Source: Bimastos eiseni (Eukaryota; Annelida; Clitellata; Crassiclitellata; Lumbricidae). Taken from it: a stretch of 64,000 nt of DNA. Position 1 is the stretch's first letter. Every line of letters starts with the position of its first letter. Location: the NCBI GenBank assembly GCA_959347315.1, contig OY365818.1, positions 832,228-896,227 on the forward strand, given 5' to 3'. Of the stretch, positions 45,010-56,852 are shown piece after piece. The translations under genes were made by a program, and so were the position numbers. The notes below the pieces were generated by a model that saw only the letters and a list, made by a program, of their open reading frames with translations, was not told the origin of the DNA and searched no databases.

Positions 45010-45360
45010 TATTCTGCCACCCTAGGCATGTAGTAATAACTTCTGTGGCGGAAGATTCGAAAAACATTTGCAATCGGAATTTTTCAGTAGGAAATTCTTT
45101 AGGCACTATAAACGATACTAACCATGACCCTGCCTGACTCTCCATGAGCCATTCTAGCTCCGACCATAACCTCACATCCGTAAACTGCACTAATCCTAGC
45201 CCTTACCCTAATCGACCCTCACAAATATTCCGCCACCCTAGGCATGGAGTAAGAGTAATAACTTCTGCGGCGAAAGATTCGACAAACATTTGGAATCGAG
45301 ATTTTTCCATAGTGAATTTTTTAGGCACTATAAACATTACTCACCATGGGGAAACACACA
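45010..45360 (+). repeat. Direct duplication of about 105 bp
   Basis: About 45015-45125 and 45228-45350 share CCACCCTAGGCATG.AGTAA, AATAACTTCTG.GGCG, AAACATTTG.AATCG and TTTAGGCACTATAAAC, about 213 bp apart and moderately diverged. Confidence 0.85.
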
Positions 45361-47460
45361 ATTGCCCCTACTCGGATAATTGCCCCAGACTAGGACAATT
45401 GCATACGCACCACGTTTTGTAGTATTTGCCTGATATTGTGGGCCACCATTTCCGTAGATTCTATAAATTTCTCGACTGGTTTTCCTCCTCCATATATGAC
45501 TGGATTGTCGGATTGCCTATCGTTACGCACGACGACGCAGCAGAAACTTTTCTCCGCGATAAGTCTGGTGTTACTGCCGCTGGTTAATTCTGCCATCTCA
45601 ACGTAGACCTAAAGTAATGATGGTTGTTTACGATTTGGCTTTAATACTTTGTTTTACGTATGTGACACCAGCGCGTTAGAAATTAGTAATATATGCTATA
45701 ATGTGACCGATGGCGACATAGACAAAAGAATAGTAAAAGTAGGCCTATGCCGGAGAAAGATCTCGTTCAATTCACTATAAACATGAACGTCTGACCTGCC
45801 GTATTTGTGAAAACAAACAGCGAAACTAACAACAAGAGTATAGTTCAAATTCATATTCAATAATATATCTAATTTGAACTTTTTATCGATGGGGCTAAGT
45901 TTGATTTCACGTTGCAAGACAAATCGAAGAACAGGTTTCTAAGAAATAGCAATTATATAAGTTCCCTAGCAGATACCACAGATTCTTGGCAGGCAGAAAA
46001 TCGATGCTATCGTGTCAATCATCGACAGGTTTGTCAAAACATTAAATCAAGAAGTTTATATATCTTGTAATACTACGCATGTAAGATTATTTGAGTTTGA
46101 ACGCACTTCAAAAAGAAATTATTTCCGCTGGTGAGGCTAATTCACTGTCCGCGAAAGTGAGGGGTGGTTCTTTTAAGAATATTTGAAGCCATATTTGATT
46201 ATACTGATTTATCTTCGTATCCAACACACCCAGGTTCCTCTATTCATCACTCTTCGGGCTTTCCTTTGGAACGCAAGCCTCACCTTTTCAAGAATGCTTC
46301 CCCACACTCATTTGATTGTCGACCCTCCAATCGTCGACCAATGCGACACCCCCTAGCCTCCTCTGACCCTATAGAAACTGGATTCCAAACTTCCTCAAAC
46401 GACCACTATGACAACCCATTCGCCTTGACGCAGCGCTTAAGCTAGTGTCCTGCGCTTGACCATCTAGTGGCACTTTAGAAGTTTGGAGATTACGATTGCG
46501 ATTAGACCGGTCGCTGTTCAATTGCTCACCCGTACGTAAGAATAAAACTGAAGGTCGATAATGCATGTTGGAGCAAGTCGAGGAACGCACTCAGGGCCTT
46601 CGTGACTGTCGAAAACGGAGGAACACGACATTATTACACGTAGTAACAAAAACCTGCGAGTCAACGAGTATAACTAATGGTACCGGAATCAAGACAGCAA
46701 CGCTACGTCTATTCGTCATTTGTCGTTATAACTCTGGATCAGTATTCGGACTCGTATTCTGAGCACAATGCCTGAGTTTCATCAGTCTTTTAATCGAATT
46801 ACATTTTTACAATACTCGAAGCGACGAAACGCGGAAGGTACATTGGGTGTATTTATTCTACCAAAGCATAAACTTCGCAATCATTAATAATTAATAATAT
46901 TTGTTTTGAGGAGGGTCAGCGTCGTTGAGCTACCAGTAATTGTATAGTAATATTCACAAAAGCACTAGTCAACCGTGTTGAAAAAATTATTCCGCACCAG
47001 TAGGTTACGTCGCAAAGTTGGCAGAGCCTAAAAAATGAGAGGAAGTAAAGGAAGGTGCCGTACGCCTTAAAATTGCGCTGTATTCGGTAGCAGACAGGTG
47101 CCATGCTCTTCACAGCGCGTTCACATACGAGCCCACCTCAACATATATCCCCATACTTATTCAAATACCTCGTCCGCAGACGTGTCTTGACTATTTTTCA
47201 AACATTACATCTGAACAGGTTCTGTATTGTAGTTACATAAAAAATTATGCTCTGCTAAGTTATGCAGTTGGGCCGACCCAAACATCGATGAACTCATTCG
47301 GCTGAATGAAACAATTGTGGGTTGGAATATCCAGCGACTACCTAATCCATCGATTGGCGTTGAATATACATGTATAGTGCCCTCTCATTTGCCCTGAGGT
47401 CAATCCAAGCCCTACAAATTTGGAGAAAACATTACACTTGACATATCTTCCGAAATAGTC

Positions 47461-49983
47461 ATGCGTATTAAATTCATCAATGCGTTTTCGGTCAGGTTGA
47501 TTGGTTATCTGCTTATTATTCAGCCAACCGTTGTTTTCTGTCAAATCAGCTCAGTCAGAGATACTATGTGGCTGATAAAACCATGGCTAACTATTGTCCA
47601 TTGCCAGAAGACGCAATAGGCAGTTGCTTTGCAAGGTCAATGTCGTTGTGTGCCTTGGAATGTTTATCACTTCAATGGTGCAGTGGTTTCAGCTACTACG
47701 CTACCAGTCGATTGTGTTACTATTACTGTCTCGTTCCACAGAAGCTATTTAGCAACATCGATTGTACGTTCCTTACCATGATGGTAAACCTAAGAAGCTC
47801 GTTTAGCATTATTGGAATTGTCACGACCAGTAGTTTTCTTGATCTCAATCGTAAGCGTAATCTCCAAACTTCTAAAGCGATAAAGTCCAGTTTCCAGAAG
47901 AGACAGCTATTACGGCGGATGTTATTCTGGTTGAGGGTTGGCAGATGGATGAGTCTGTTTGATTATTCAATGGTAATAATTGATCTGCAGGAAACAAGTA
48001 GCATTTCTCAGCAGGAAATTATTTTGCAAGAATCTATCATTGCATCTAAGTCAAATAATGATGCTATGTAATAATTTTTCGAAACAAGAACGTGCCGCTA
48101 CTTCGAAATTAACACAGCAACAAAACGAAAGGACGTTAGAACTGATTAAAAGTGTGTATCTGGTACAGATGCACTGATACCCTTAGAATTGTAATTTGTC
48201 CCTTGTGGAACTGTCAGTCCATTGGATAAAAGATTAAGGCCTGATTTCAAACGACTTGGCTGCAACACGGCGATGTAAAACACTGCCAGCCATCGTGGGT
48301 CCAAATATATTTATTTTAAAATTGATATGATGTTGGTAGATGAGAGAGTAATTTACGTCCTAATGAAAAGATTCTTGAACATTTTCAGACGAGTGACTGA
48401 TTAATATTGTCAAACATTCTTCTTGACAGGATGAAGACGCTCACTCGTGTTGCCCAGGAAATGGTGAGCGCGCATACTCATTAATTACGAATATTGTCTT
48501 ATGGCTTTGATTTTTCTGCTGGTATTTTTTCTTTTTTGTCTAATTTATGTTAATTACTTTTTGCGCCGGCAGTGAAGGACCTAATCATTGTTGACTGCTG
48601 ACTGACCACTCCATTTTTTGCAATATAATTGGATCCTTGTGGGACTCCATATTTTATTAGCTTTATTGACGAAACTGTCACATTACAGGAGGAAAATTGA
48701 GACTTGCTATCTAAGCAGCTTTGTAATCAGTCTAAAGCCAAACCTCGGCTGTCAACGGTTTAGGAGTATGCATGTAATAAGACGATGAATTCGTTAAGTT
48801 TATTTTTCCTTTTAAGGCGTTCAACAGCTGATTGTCGTTGACTTTGGAGATGGTCCTATTCTGGTCCCCAGCGTAAACAACTGGATAATCTTATTGCATC
48901 GTTTTGACGGATCTTTGGACTTCAACCGAAACTGGACCGAGTACAAGAACGGATTTGGAGATAGAGAACAAGGAGAGTTCTGGCTCGGAAACGAGAAAAT
49001 TCATCGTCTGACCAACACGAGCGGAACCGTCTGCACCCTTCGCGTCGAGGTATTTCTAAATCTCGACCTCAATAATTCTGTCCTTACACTTCTCACTTAT
49101 CGAAGTAATTCAATAAGTAGATAAAATGAGTCTTGAGAGTCCTTCACCACAATTTCTGTATGGGTAGTAAGAGTGGCCGAGGGAGAATTCTAAATGATTG
49201 CTTTAACCAATTGGGAAGTAAAATAAAATTCGTACAACAGGCGAACATATACACGATTGATTTAATTATGGTTTCTCGTCGAGTATCGATAGGGCCCCGA
49301 TTTTGCATTTTTTTCACTTAAACTGGCGGTTTTCACATAAATTTCTAAATGGAAAGTATTCGCAAATTAATGCACACAGTTCGGAAATTTCGTTCAGCGT
49401 CAACAATAATTGACTTGTCCAATGTCTAGGCTCTTATTGGTCTCGATGGGCTATAATTTACCGACCATACGACGTAATTGATGATGACTAGGACCCCCGG
49501 TTGTTACGAATATGCGATTTGTCGAAAAATTTACGAAATATGTTCGAATAATCCACGAGGGCCTAAGTTTCGGCGATTCAAGACCGGAATTAAAATTTAG
49601 GTCTTACGTAAGTTTCACAGGTTCAACCCAGGGTAAACGAGTTATGGTACTGCGCCGACTATGCCATCTTTTCCCTTGACTCGGAAGACAACAAATACGC
49701 CCTTCACCTCTCAGGATTCTATGGAAATGATGGCAATTCACTTGGGGACGGTAATGGAAAGCACTTCTCAACATTTGACGACGACAACGACGGAGTGTCA
49801 TATAACTGCGCTGTTACATATTCAGGAGGATGGTGGTTCAGACAAACCGACGTCGACCCCTGTGGGCGTTCCTACATCACAGGTTCATACAGAAGTAACT
49901 TTCTATGGTATGGCATGAAGTACTTGAACCCGAGTGGCGCATGCAATCTTCGAGCAGCGCGGATGATGATCAAGCGCAAGTGA
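47461..49983 (+). pseudogene. PAN + FReD gene with a 1-nt frameshift after the signal peptide
   Basis: Paralogue of 17537-21655 with the same four-exon plan: 47461-47783, 48430-48463 (34 nt, linker DEDAHSCCPGN), 48817-49049 and 49621-49983. Splice sites and later phases are intact. Exon 1 is 323 nt, one short of a multiple of 3. The signal-like part (SVRLIGYLLIIQPTVVFC) and the PAN part (NYCPLPEDAIGSCF, QWCSGFSYYATSRLC) lie in different frames because of a deletion in the CAAATCAGCTCAG stretch near 47545. FReD motifs include [46 protein letters not shown] and GGWWF; CLTC is replaced by a diverged loop (VDPCGRSYITG). It is a recent pseudogene or an assembly error. An internal ATG at 47583 would give a leaderless protein. 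Confidence 0.8.
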
Positions 49984-50474
49984 ACAGAAATTGGAGAAAG
50001 CAGAGGCTCCTCTGATTCATTAATGCAATTGGCTTATCATAAGATGCGTGTGGTTCTAATAACTTATTTGTCTAAGTATAAATCCCGATTGCCGATGTGC
50101 GTCTTGGCGTCTTTTTGACGAATCGATCTGGTCACTTAAGCGAAAGCTGAGGAGAGGTTAAATTTGAAGGGAAATATTTGGGATGAGCAACTAATAGAAG
50201 AGTTGGCCAGGACCTACAAATTGTTGACAAGTCCGTTTTCAACTAAAAATTTTAAACCCAGAATATTCCCAAAAATTGTCTGTTTGCCAGAAAATGTTAG
50301 TACAATGAATTCACCCTGCATGCCTTTAAACCATCTGACTCCCCTCGTATTTTCCTCTGCAGTAATTCAGAATTTTGGCACCTTCTCATCTTCATCAATC
50401 AAGAATTCTTAATTCTATTACAGTTCTGCTTAATAATTGTCTATCACATGACTTCAAACTTCGATTTCCAGAAA
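49984..50474. other. 3' flank, no gene seen
   Basis: Sequence between the PAN-FReD gene and the left breakpoint of the duplicated block. No recognisable feature. Confidence 0.35.
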
Positions 50475-51663
50475 TTGTTTACAGTTGGTCTTGTGTCCCC
50501 CATACGTTTCATGTTTCGAATATCTGTTTCTTGTCGTCTGTTGTGGCAGTCAAATCCATATTTATGCCAACATACTCAATTCCAGGATCAACATTGGCTA
50601 ATTAAACGTCACGGATGCTACCAGACGTTTTCTATTCTGCAGGCAACTGCTCAAGTTAGCCTAAACTATTATTAGTGTTCACCGTTTTTAAAGGCCTTTA
50701 TGGTTTTCGACAGTTGGAAATTAAAACTGTATTCCAGTGTGCCAAACTAATTTCTATTTAAGCAAGATATATCTTCCGTCATAAAAACTTCTATTTAAGC
50801 ACGAATCACTTTCGGCTGGGCAATAATTTCTTCTCGATGCTGAACATATTTTTAGGAGATTTGTCCAAGGTTACGATAATTATATGCTATTGAGCTAGGA
50901 AGTTCCCACTTAAACTATATTGTAGTAAAGTACAGTCGATAATTGTCACGCCTGAAAATTATGTTTTACGATATAATTATTATCTGACAGGCTCCTGTCT
51001 TCATATTTGCCTCCAATGAGATATGCGACATAATCATATGTTAAACTTTATCTGTTAACACGGATGTCTAACGTCAATTGGATAAACTGTGTTACTACGA
51101 TTTTGTAAAAGCACTTGCATTCCACTCCATATGAGCTTTCCTACGTCTTTTTTCCTGTCGTCTAAAACAGTTACTGCTGCTGTGCCTTAATTGCGTGTTA
51201 TTTTAATATTTCATGATTTTTTACTGTGGGTTGTTCTCTGTGCGCTCTCCCACGCCTCCAAGCAAATCTTAAAATGGAATAATAATTATTGCAGTTTAAC
51301 GCAACTGTGTGCTAATAAAGATCACTAGCGTCGGTCACCATCCTTCTTTATCCAGGCTGGGAGCTGGCACTATTGGAAACCATACAGCGGCAGGAGTGAG
51401 AGAATTAATTGGTATGCTAACACTTGGCAGAGCTGCCTCTTTCATTTGACCGTGGCATGGATATATTGTGTTATACGAATTCACTACCTGAAGGGAGGTT
51501 CATTGATTGTAATTCCACCCAAGGATGAGTGAGGTGATTTACATTAGCTGCACCACTCTTCACAGACTGTCATGGGCCAGACTTGACCAGGGTCGCTATG
51601 CAGTGACTACTGCAATACTGTCTAAGCCCCTTTATTATTCTGTTCCAGGTGGGCTTTGCCACT

Positions 51664-51665
51664 AG

Positions 51666-51718
<53 letters not shown>
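51664..51718. repeat. (TC)n(TA)n microsatellite, short allele
   Basis: Counterpart of 5119-5189, 16 bp shorter. Confidence 0.97.
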
Positions 51719-52521
51719 CGCGGGGTCTAGCAGCCGCCCTGTTGCTCTCATACGCTTCAGTTTCGACCATACATCTATGTTTCTTGTCACTTATCGTGAC
51801 AGTGAAATCGAAATTAATGCCAACGAACACGGATCTAGATTCAACTCCGGTCTATCAAAGGTCATGGTTACTAACAGGAGTTTGTACAAATTAATGATAA
51901 ATGATGCCATCATTCTGTTCCGTAGTTCACCCGGCGTGCCATGCCTGCAGTACTCTGATAATTATTCTTAGCAGGCCTACCTACAATCAGAGGTCTATTT
52001 GATCCAATGTAAGAATCGTTCTCTGCTCGAAGCCTCAGTGTCATACTTCACTCAAACGCTCCATCATAGGTTAATTTCTTCATTCTTCACAACAATACTA
52101 TGTATGTGTGATTGTTTGTGCATAAACATTTGAACATTTCACTTTTTCAGAACCGCACAAAGGACACGAAAGCAAACAAACATGCGATTAACACAGTCAC
52201 ACGGTAGTTAGACAGGACACTACAGTTAAGGGAAGTAAGAGTTTAATGGTTTAATGAGCAACCAAGCATTAGATAAACTGTAGCGCATATGATTAACTTT
52301 GTACATCCGCATGACAATACAGCAAGATTAGTTTACAACTCTATGTTTTTTCGGATATAGAAATTAGAGGGCTATTAGAGCTTTTTCTATAATAAATGAT
52401 GTCAGAAAGGCATTGCTCAGCTTGGCACAAACTGTCTTGTTTAACCTGATAGAAGAGAGAGACCGTCATTCGCTGTTCTCGTTTCTTTATAAGTTGAATC
52501 ATAGTAAAAAATACAGTCGCC

Positions 52522-52981
52522 ATGAGGTTTTGCGTAGCTTTTTACTTTGCAATATTAGATGGCCTAATATTATCAGTGCTTGATACAATCCTTCACGTGA
52601 AAGGACAACCTACTGTAGGAGACTGTGAAAATGAAGATTCATCAAATAGCATCGAAGCAGAGCAGAATGTTGAGGAAATTCGTCAGCTGAACATACAACT
52701 TCAAAGTATACGTGAACTTCTTACTGAATCAAATCAGGAAAGAAAAAGTCAACAAGACACCATAATGACACGTCTTCTTGCGGTTGAAAGACGATCGCAG
52801 GAGCAGGATATCAACGTAGGGCAAGTTCAAAGGCTGCACGGGTTATTTAATGCGTCGTTACAACAAACGAAAAATCAACAAGACACTGTTTTGAGAAAGA
52901 TTGAAGCCTTCGAAGGACGTCTCAACGAACGCAATCTTTCCATCACGAACAAAACTCAGAACTCGTGGAAACTACATATTG
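52522..52981 (+). CDS. Duplicated coiled-coil first exon without its own FReD
   Basis: A 460-nt exon identical in plan to 5993-6452: signal-like start MRFCVAFYF, two stalk repeats, NSWKLHIG and donor ATTG|GTAAGG. Three base changes were seen against the other copy: two amino-acid changes (EAEHNV to EAEQNV; VPRLH to VQRLH) and one silent. No FReD exon follows before the next first exon at 56853. Its phase-1 donor could splice to the FReD exon at 58080, making it an alternative first exon. Without splicing the frame ends at GKAKC-stop. Confidence 0.6.
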
Positions 52982-53129
52982 GTAAGGCGAAATGTTGACT
53001 AGCAACGACCCTTACGGGCACTAAGATTCCTTCACTAATCTCAGACTGTTCTACCTCTTTCAAGTTTTATGGCCAAGACTTTGTTTCATGAAAACTCTAA
53101 ACATCAATTTAAGTCCATTATCATTCGTT

Positions 53130-53286
53130 ATTATTATTATTATTATTATTATAACGTTGTGTACAAATAGATAGACGTTGAAAAGGATGAGTTGTTTCGC
53201 GTGGGTCTCCCGTTGCCTGTGTCATAGGCGGCCCAGCTATTGTAGAAACTCATATCCGGTATTAATGTTATTATTATTATCATCAC

Positions 53287-53323
<37 letters not shown>

Positions 53324-54800
53324 CATATATGTTTCACATTATGCTGTTATCGCCCATGATGAGCTAATAGAGTGTTGGCAATGTCCCGAAGAGGCAGACT
53401 GCGTTCCCACGCTGAAGAACAACTGAGATAAGTTGGAACAGAAATGACGTCTCCATTGGATCGTGGGTTGCAGCACTCGTTCGATTACCCAACTCTGAGA
53501 TGAACTGCAGTCCTTCACTGCTCCAAGCGCCTCCGGATTCCAAGGAGAGGGCTACGAAGTCGTGGGTGTTGGTTATGGTGGAATACTTGGCCCTCTTCGT
53601 CTTAGCTGCGCGTTCGGCTGCTTCGCCAGCTCTGATAGATGTGTCGACAAGATGTGACTTGGCGTAGGTGTCGGGCACTGTCACATCCCATGCCAGACAT
53701 CGACCACGTGTCCAAGGAATAAGCGTGACGCCGTCCGGTCGCTTTACATCTTCTCCTACCAAGCCGAGAGGTTCCTTTTGCGATGGAATCTTCGCCCTGC
53801 CAAGAGCTCTCCAGATGACAACGTTCAACATGCTATGTCGTTGATGTTTTCCGCTGTCTCTTCTACAAATTAGTCCATGGAGCCCTTTTGCGTCGACGCT
53901 CTATTGACATTGGTGACACAAATGTGGCTCGCAGAGCGTCGTTCCTAGCCTCAACCCGGCTGCCAGTCGTACATCCTCGTTTGAGAGGCGCAGGCCTAGG
54001 GCAGTCACAGGGGGCGCTAGCATCAGGTCTCCAGAATGAGGTGCTCGTGAGGCCAGCAGGCGAGCACGGTCGCATGGATTGTTATTGGAATCCAGCAGAC
54101 CTTTCCATGCCTTGTCTGTGAATCGGAGGTCCCATTCTTTCTGGCGATGACTCGCTGCTCCTGTTGGTGGTTCTGCATCTATCAGGGTCTTCCAAGCGTT
54201 GAGTGCTGAACTCGCAAGTTCATATGGTTCCTCAGCAGACTCTGTTGGTAGGATGCATGCCTGGAGTTCGCTTGTACTAGCAGCAGAAGCCAGAAAGGCA
54301 GAAAGTGCCAGCGTAGATGAACAACGAACTCCCAGACCACCATCTCTCACCGGCAAAGAAGCCGGGAGCCAGCGGTCATTGTCAAGGTCCACATTTAAAA
54401 TGGTTGACAGTCCTTCTCTCAGCAGTTGATCAAACCGAGCCAAGCCCGGGCAATCAGCGCAGACGGCTGTGCACAGACTGTACATGAGCTTCGGTACACT
54501 TAGACTGTTTCTCAGCAGAACCAGACCGTCATGTGTATAAAGCAAGGACAATCTTCCGATTGCCCTCTCGAGGTCATTGGCCTTTGAATTAACGACCATG
54601 TTCACAGCTGGACCTGAAATCAAAGGTGCACCCAACAAGGTCATGTCCTCGAGGGCTATGCTCGTGAAATCTTGGAACGCAGGGTCAATGTTAGGCATCT
54701 GGGTGTTGTGACACGCGATTTCGCATTTGCTGCGGTTCAATAGCAATCCCAGATTCTTTGATTCCTGCTCGATTAATTATTATTATTATTATTATTAACT
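53130..54800 (-). mobile_element. 5'-truncated RLE retrotransposon in ATT tracts (minus)
   Basis: The element is about 53329-54775. Its 3' UTR abuts (ATT)n at 53262-53325. Its truncated 5' end (in the CAATTAATCGAG stretch after the YLDD region) abuts (ATT)n at 54776-54798. The frames cover the post-RT domain, finger, KRPDG and WDVTV with few changes from the intact copy, but a frame break separates 54746-53901 from 53831-53364. The 130 bp between the duplication end (53129) and the second ATT run has no counterpart in copy 1. Confidence 0.92.
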
Positions 54801-56730
54801 AATATTATTAACATTATTGCTATCATCATCATTATATCACATGGTCAATATCAGGCTATAGCTGTCAAACATTACGAGTATATTGTAAAATGTAAGCGTT
54901 GTTTCGATCTCTTTCGCGTCGTTTACAGACGATTTGGTGTCACTGATAAGTTTCAGTTTTCGTATAATCTGTTATGGCAGTGAAATCCATATTGATGCCA
55001 ACGAACTGGAATCGAGGTTCGTCTCCAGATAATAAAAAGCCAAGGATACTACCAGGAGTTTTGTCGCCTGCATGTAAATGATACACGATGCCTGTATCAA
55101 GTTATGCGTTTCATCAAATTTGTCCATTAACAATTATTAGCTCATAATTATTATGTGACTTATGCAGCAAAGCTTCTATGATAGGTATCTATGCTTAATC
55201 GTATGGTCTGTGAAGATCAGCCTTTGCTGGTTATGTGTGAGTTTTTTTTCCATTCAGACAATGACCTGTCTGTCAAACACTAAACTATCTTTCGTTGGCA
55301 TTAATACTAACGAAAACTCACATCAAGTGTATGCATGCAAGCTAGTGTTTACGATCATATGTATACATTGATGTATCTGAATGCTTATATAGCGCATTTA
55401 AAGAATCTAACAATAGCGCTGTGATATCGAACATCCCTGAATACATCAAGCAATTCTGCATCATGGTTGAACCAAAGACTCATGAATTTCATTTATTTAT
55501 TTAAGATCAAAACCCTATGTGATGTCCTGCCCTTAGATGATTCTAACATGAATTGAACTGTTTATTATGCTAGTTCGACATCTGTCTTCACTACCAAAGT
55601 GACTCCGGGCGAATTGACAGTTTTGAATGAGGATAAATGGCTGAAAATACGAACAACACAGCCATTTGGTTGTGTTGTAGAACATGCCAGTAATTGAAAG
55701 TCATATGTAATCACAGTGCTTCACGTCCTGTAGATGTTAAACTGATGCACACGTGATCACTGATCACACAGTCGCTATACGAACACATGTGAATTTGATA
55801 GATACATCAATCAGTCTAATTAAATATTATCAACACCTCACAGTGCCGTCATGACAGCCTGGTATTATTAGAACATTTTTCCAGGGTGATAAGCTAACCA
55901 AGTAACAAGGAAGAAACGTTGTCCAGGGTGATAAGCTGTGCTACACAGCTAGGAAGACCTCACATGATGTATTTTGAATTGAGTTAATACATGTGCTTTC
56001 AACAATTTTCATGTTAGTATAGTATCTAGAAACCTGAAAACCGAAGCGATTGCCTGACAGGCTTCGTCCCCACGGCCGCTTGCAACCAAGTCTTCGTCTA
56101 GTAATCAACCGTTTCTCCTCATCAAGCAATTATCTTAATTTATATCTGTCGTATGACCGTCAAATATGGATGCTTGGAGTAACTTGTATTTTATGTAATG
56201 ATTACGTCAAAAGCAAAGTATTCTGTTCCATGATGGCGTTACAACGCTCAATATTGCATTCCCTATAGCTGCTCTTGTGATATCCGTTATCATCAAGCAT
56301 AGGTGTTTTGGATTGATCTGACTGTGTGGCTAGTTCTTTCAGCTTCTTTGTACGCTCCCAGAAACTGCACTGCAAATTGGATACTCGAGCAATAAAAATA
56401 ATTCATAAACAGCATTGTGCCAGAACCGTCTTTTGTAGTAGCATACAAACACACATCGTCCACATATTAATGCACAAATCAGATCCGCATTTTGATACAG
56501 TATTGCAGATATACAGACGTACATGTACGTGCGTGGATGTATGTTTGATGGAAATACATGTGATGTATCCATTTTGGTGCAAGCATTCATATACACTTAC
56601 ATACATATATAATTATACATACAACCATATTTGCTAACAACCATAATTATGATAATCGTAGGCCATTGCTATGAGCTATGTTCGTCCACGTGACCAACCA
56701 ACGTCATTAGTATGCTATTTGATCTGCTAG
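54800..56730. other. No gene; one family B repeat
   Basis: A family B copy lies at about 54905-55095 (GTTATGGCAGTGAAATCC, ATGCCAACGAAC, CTACCAGGAGTTTTG). A 19-bp near-repeat TCCAGGGTGATAAGCT occurs twice, near 55880 and 55920. No coding feature was recognised. Confidence 0.4.
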
Positions 56731-56733
56731 CGG

Positions 56734-56741
56734 ATATATAG
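56734..56741 (+). promoter_or_regulatory. TATA box of the FReD gene at 56853
   Basis: ATATATAG, followed by ACACAAAAG, lies about 115 bp upstream of the ATG. Similar wording occurs upstream of the minus-strand sister gene. Confidence 0.5.
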
Positions 56742-56852
56742 ACACAAAAGCACAACAAAATTACTGCTTTCGTTTGTTACACACAGTTAGGAATAGGAAA
56801 CATGTTTAGCCCGATAAATCTGTCAGTTGCCGTTTGTTTTTAGTTCCACAAC

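Larger units (their letters stand above)
44405..47350. other. No gene assigned; repeats
   Basis: It contains a GACCC-rich patch (about 44755-44905), a 105-bp direct duplication (45010-45360) and a minus-strand CGTAATCTCCAAACTTCTAA repeat copy near 46440-46510. One minus-strand frame (45596-45390, MAELTSGSNTRLIAEK...) has reasonable composition but no family that I recognise. Confidence 0.4.
50475..53129 (+). repeat. Segmental duplication, copy 2
   Basis: Near-identical to 3930-6600 (see that entry). The left junction is in TTGTTTACAG and the right junction at the start of (ATT)n. It brings a full promoter-side region and a coiled-coil first exon to about 4 kb upstream of the FReD gene at 56853. 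Confidence 0.95.
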
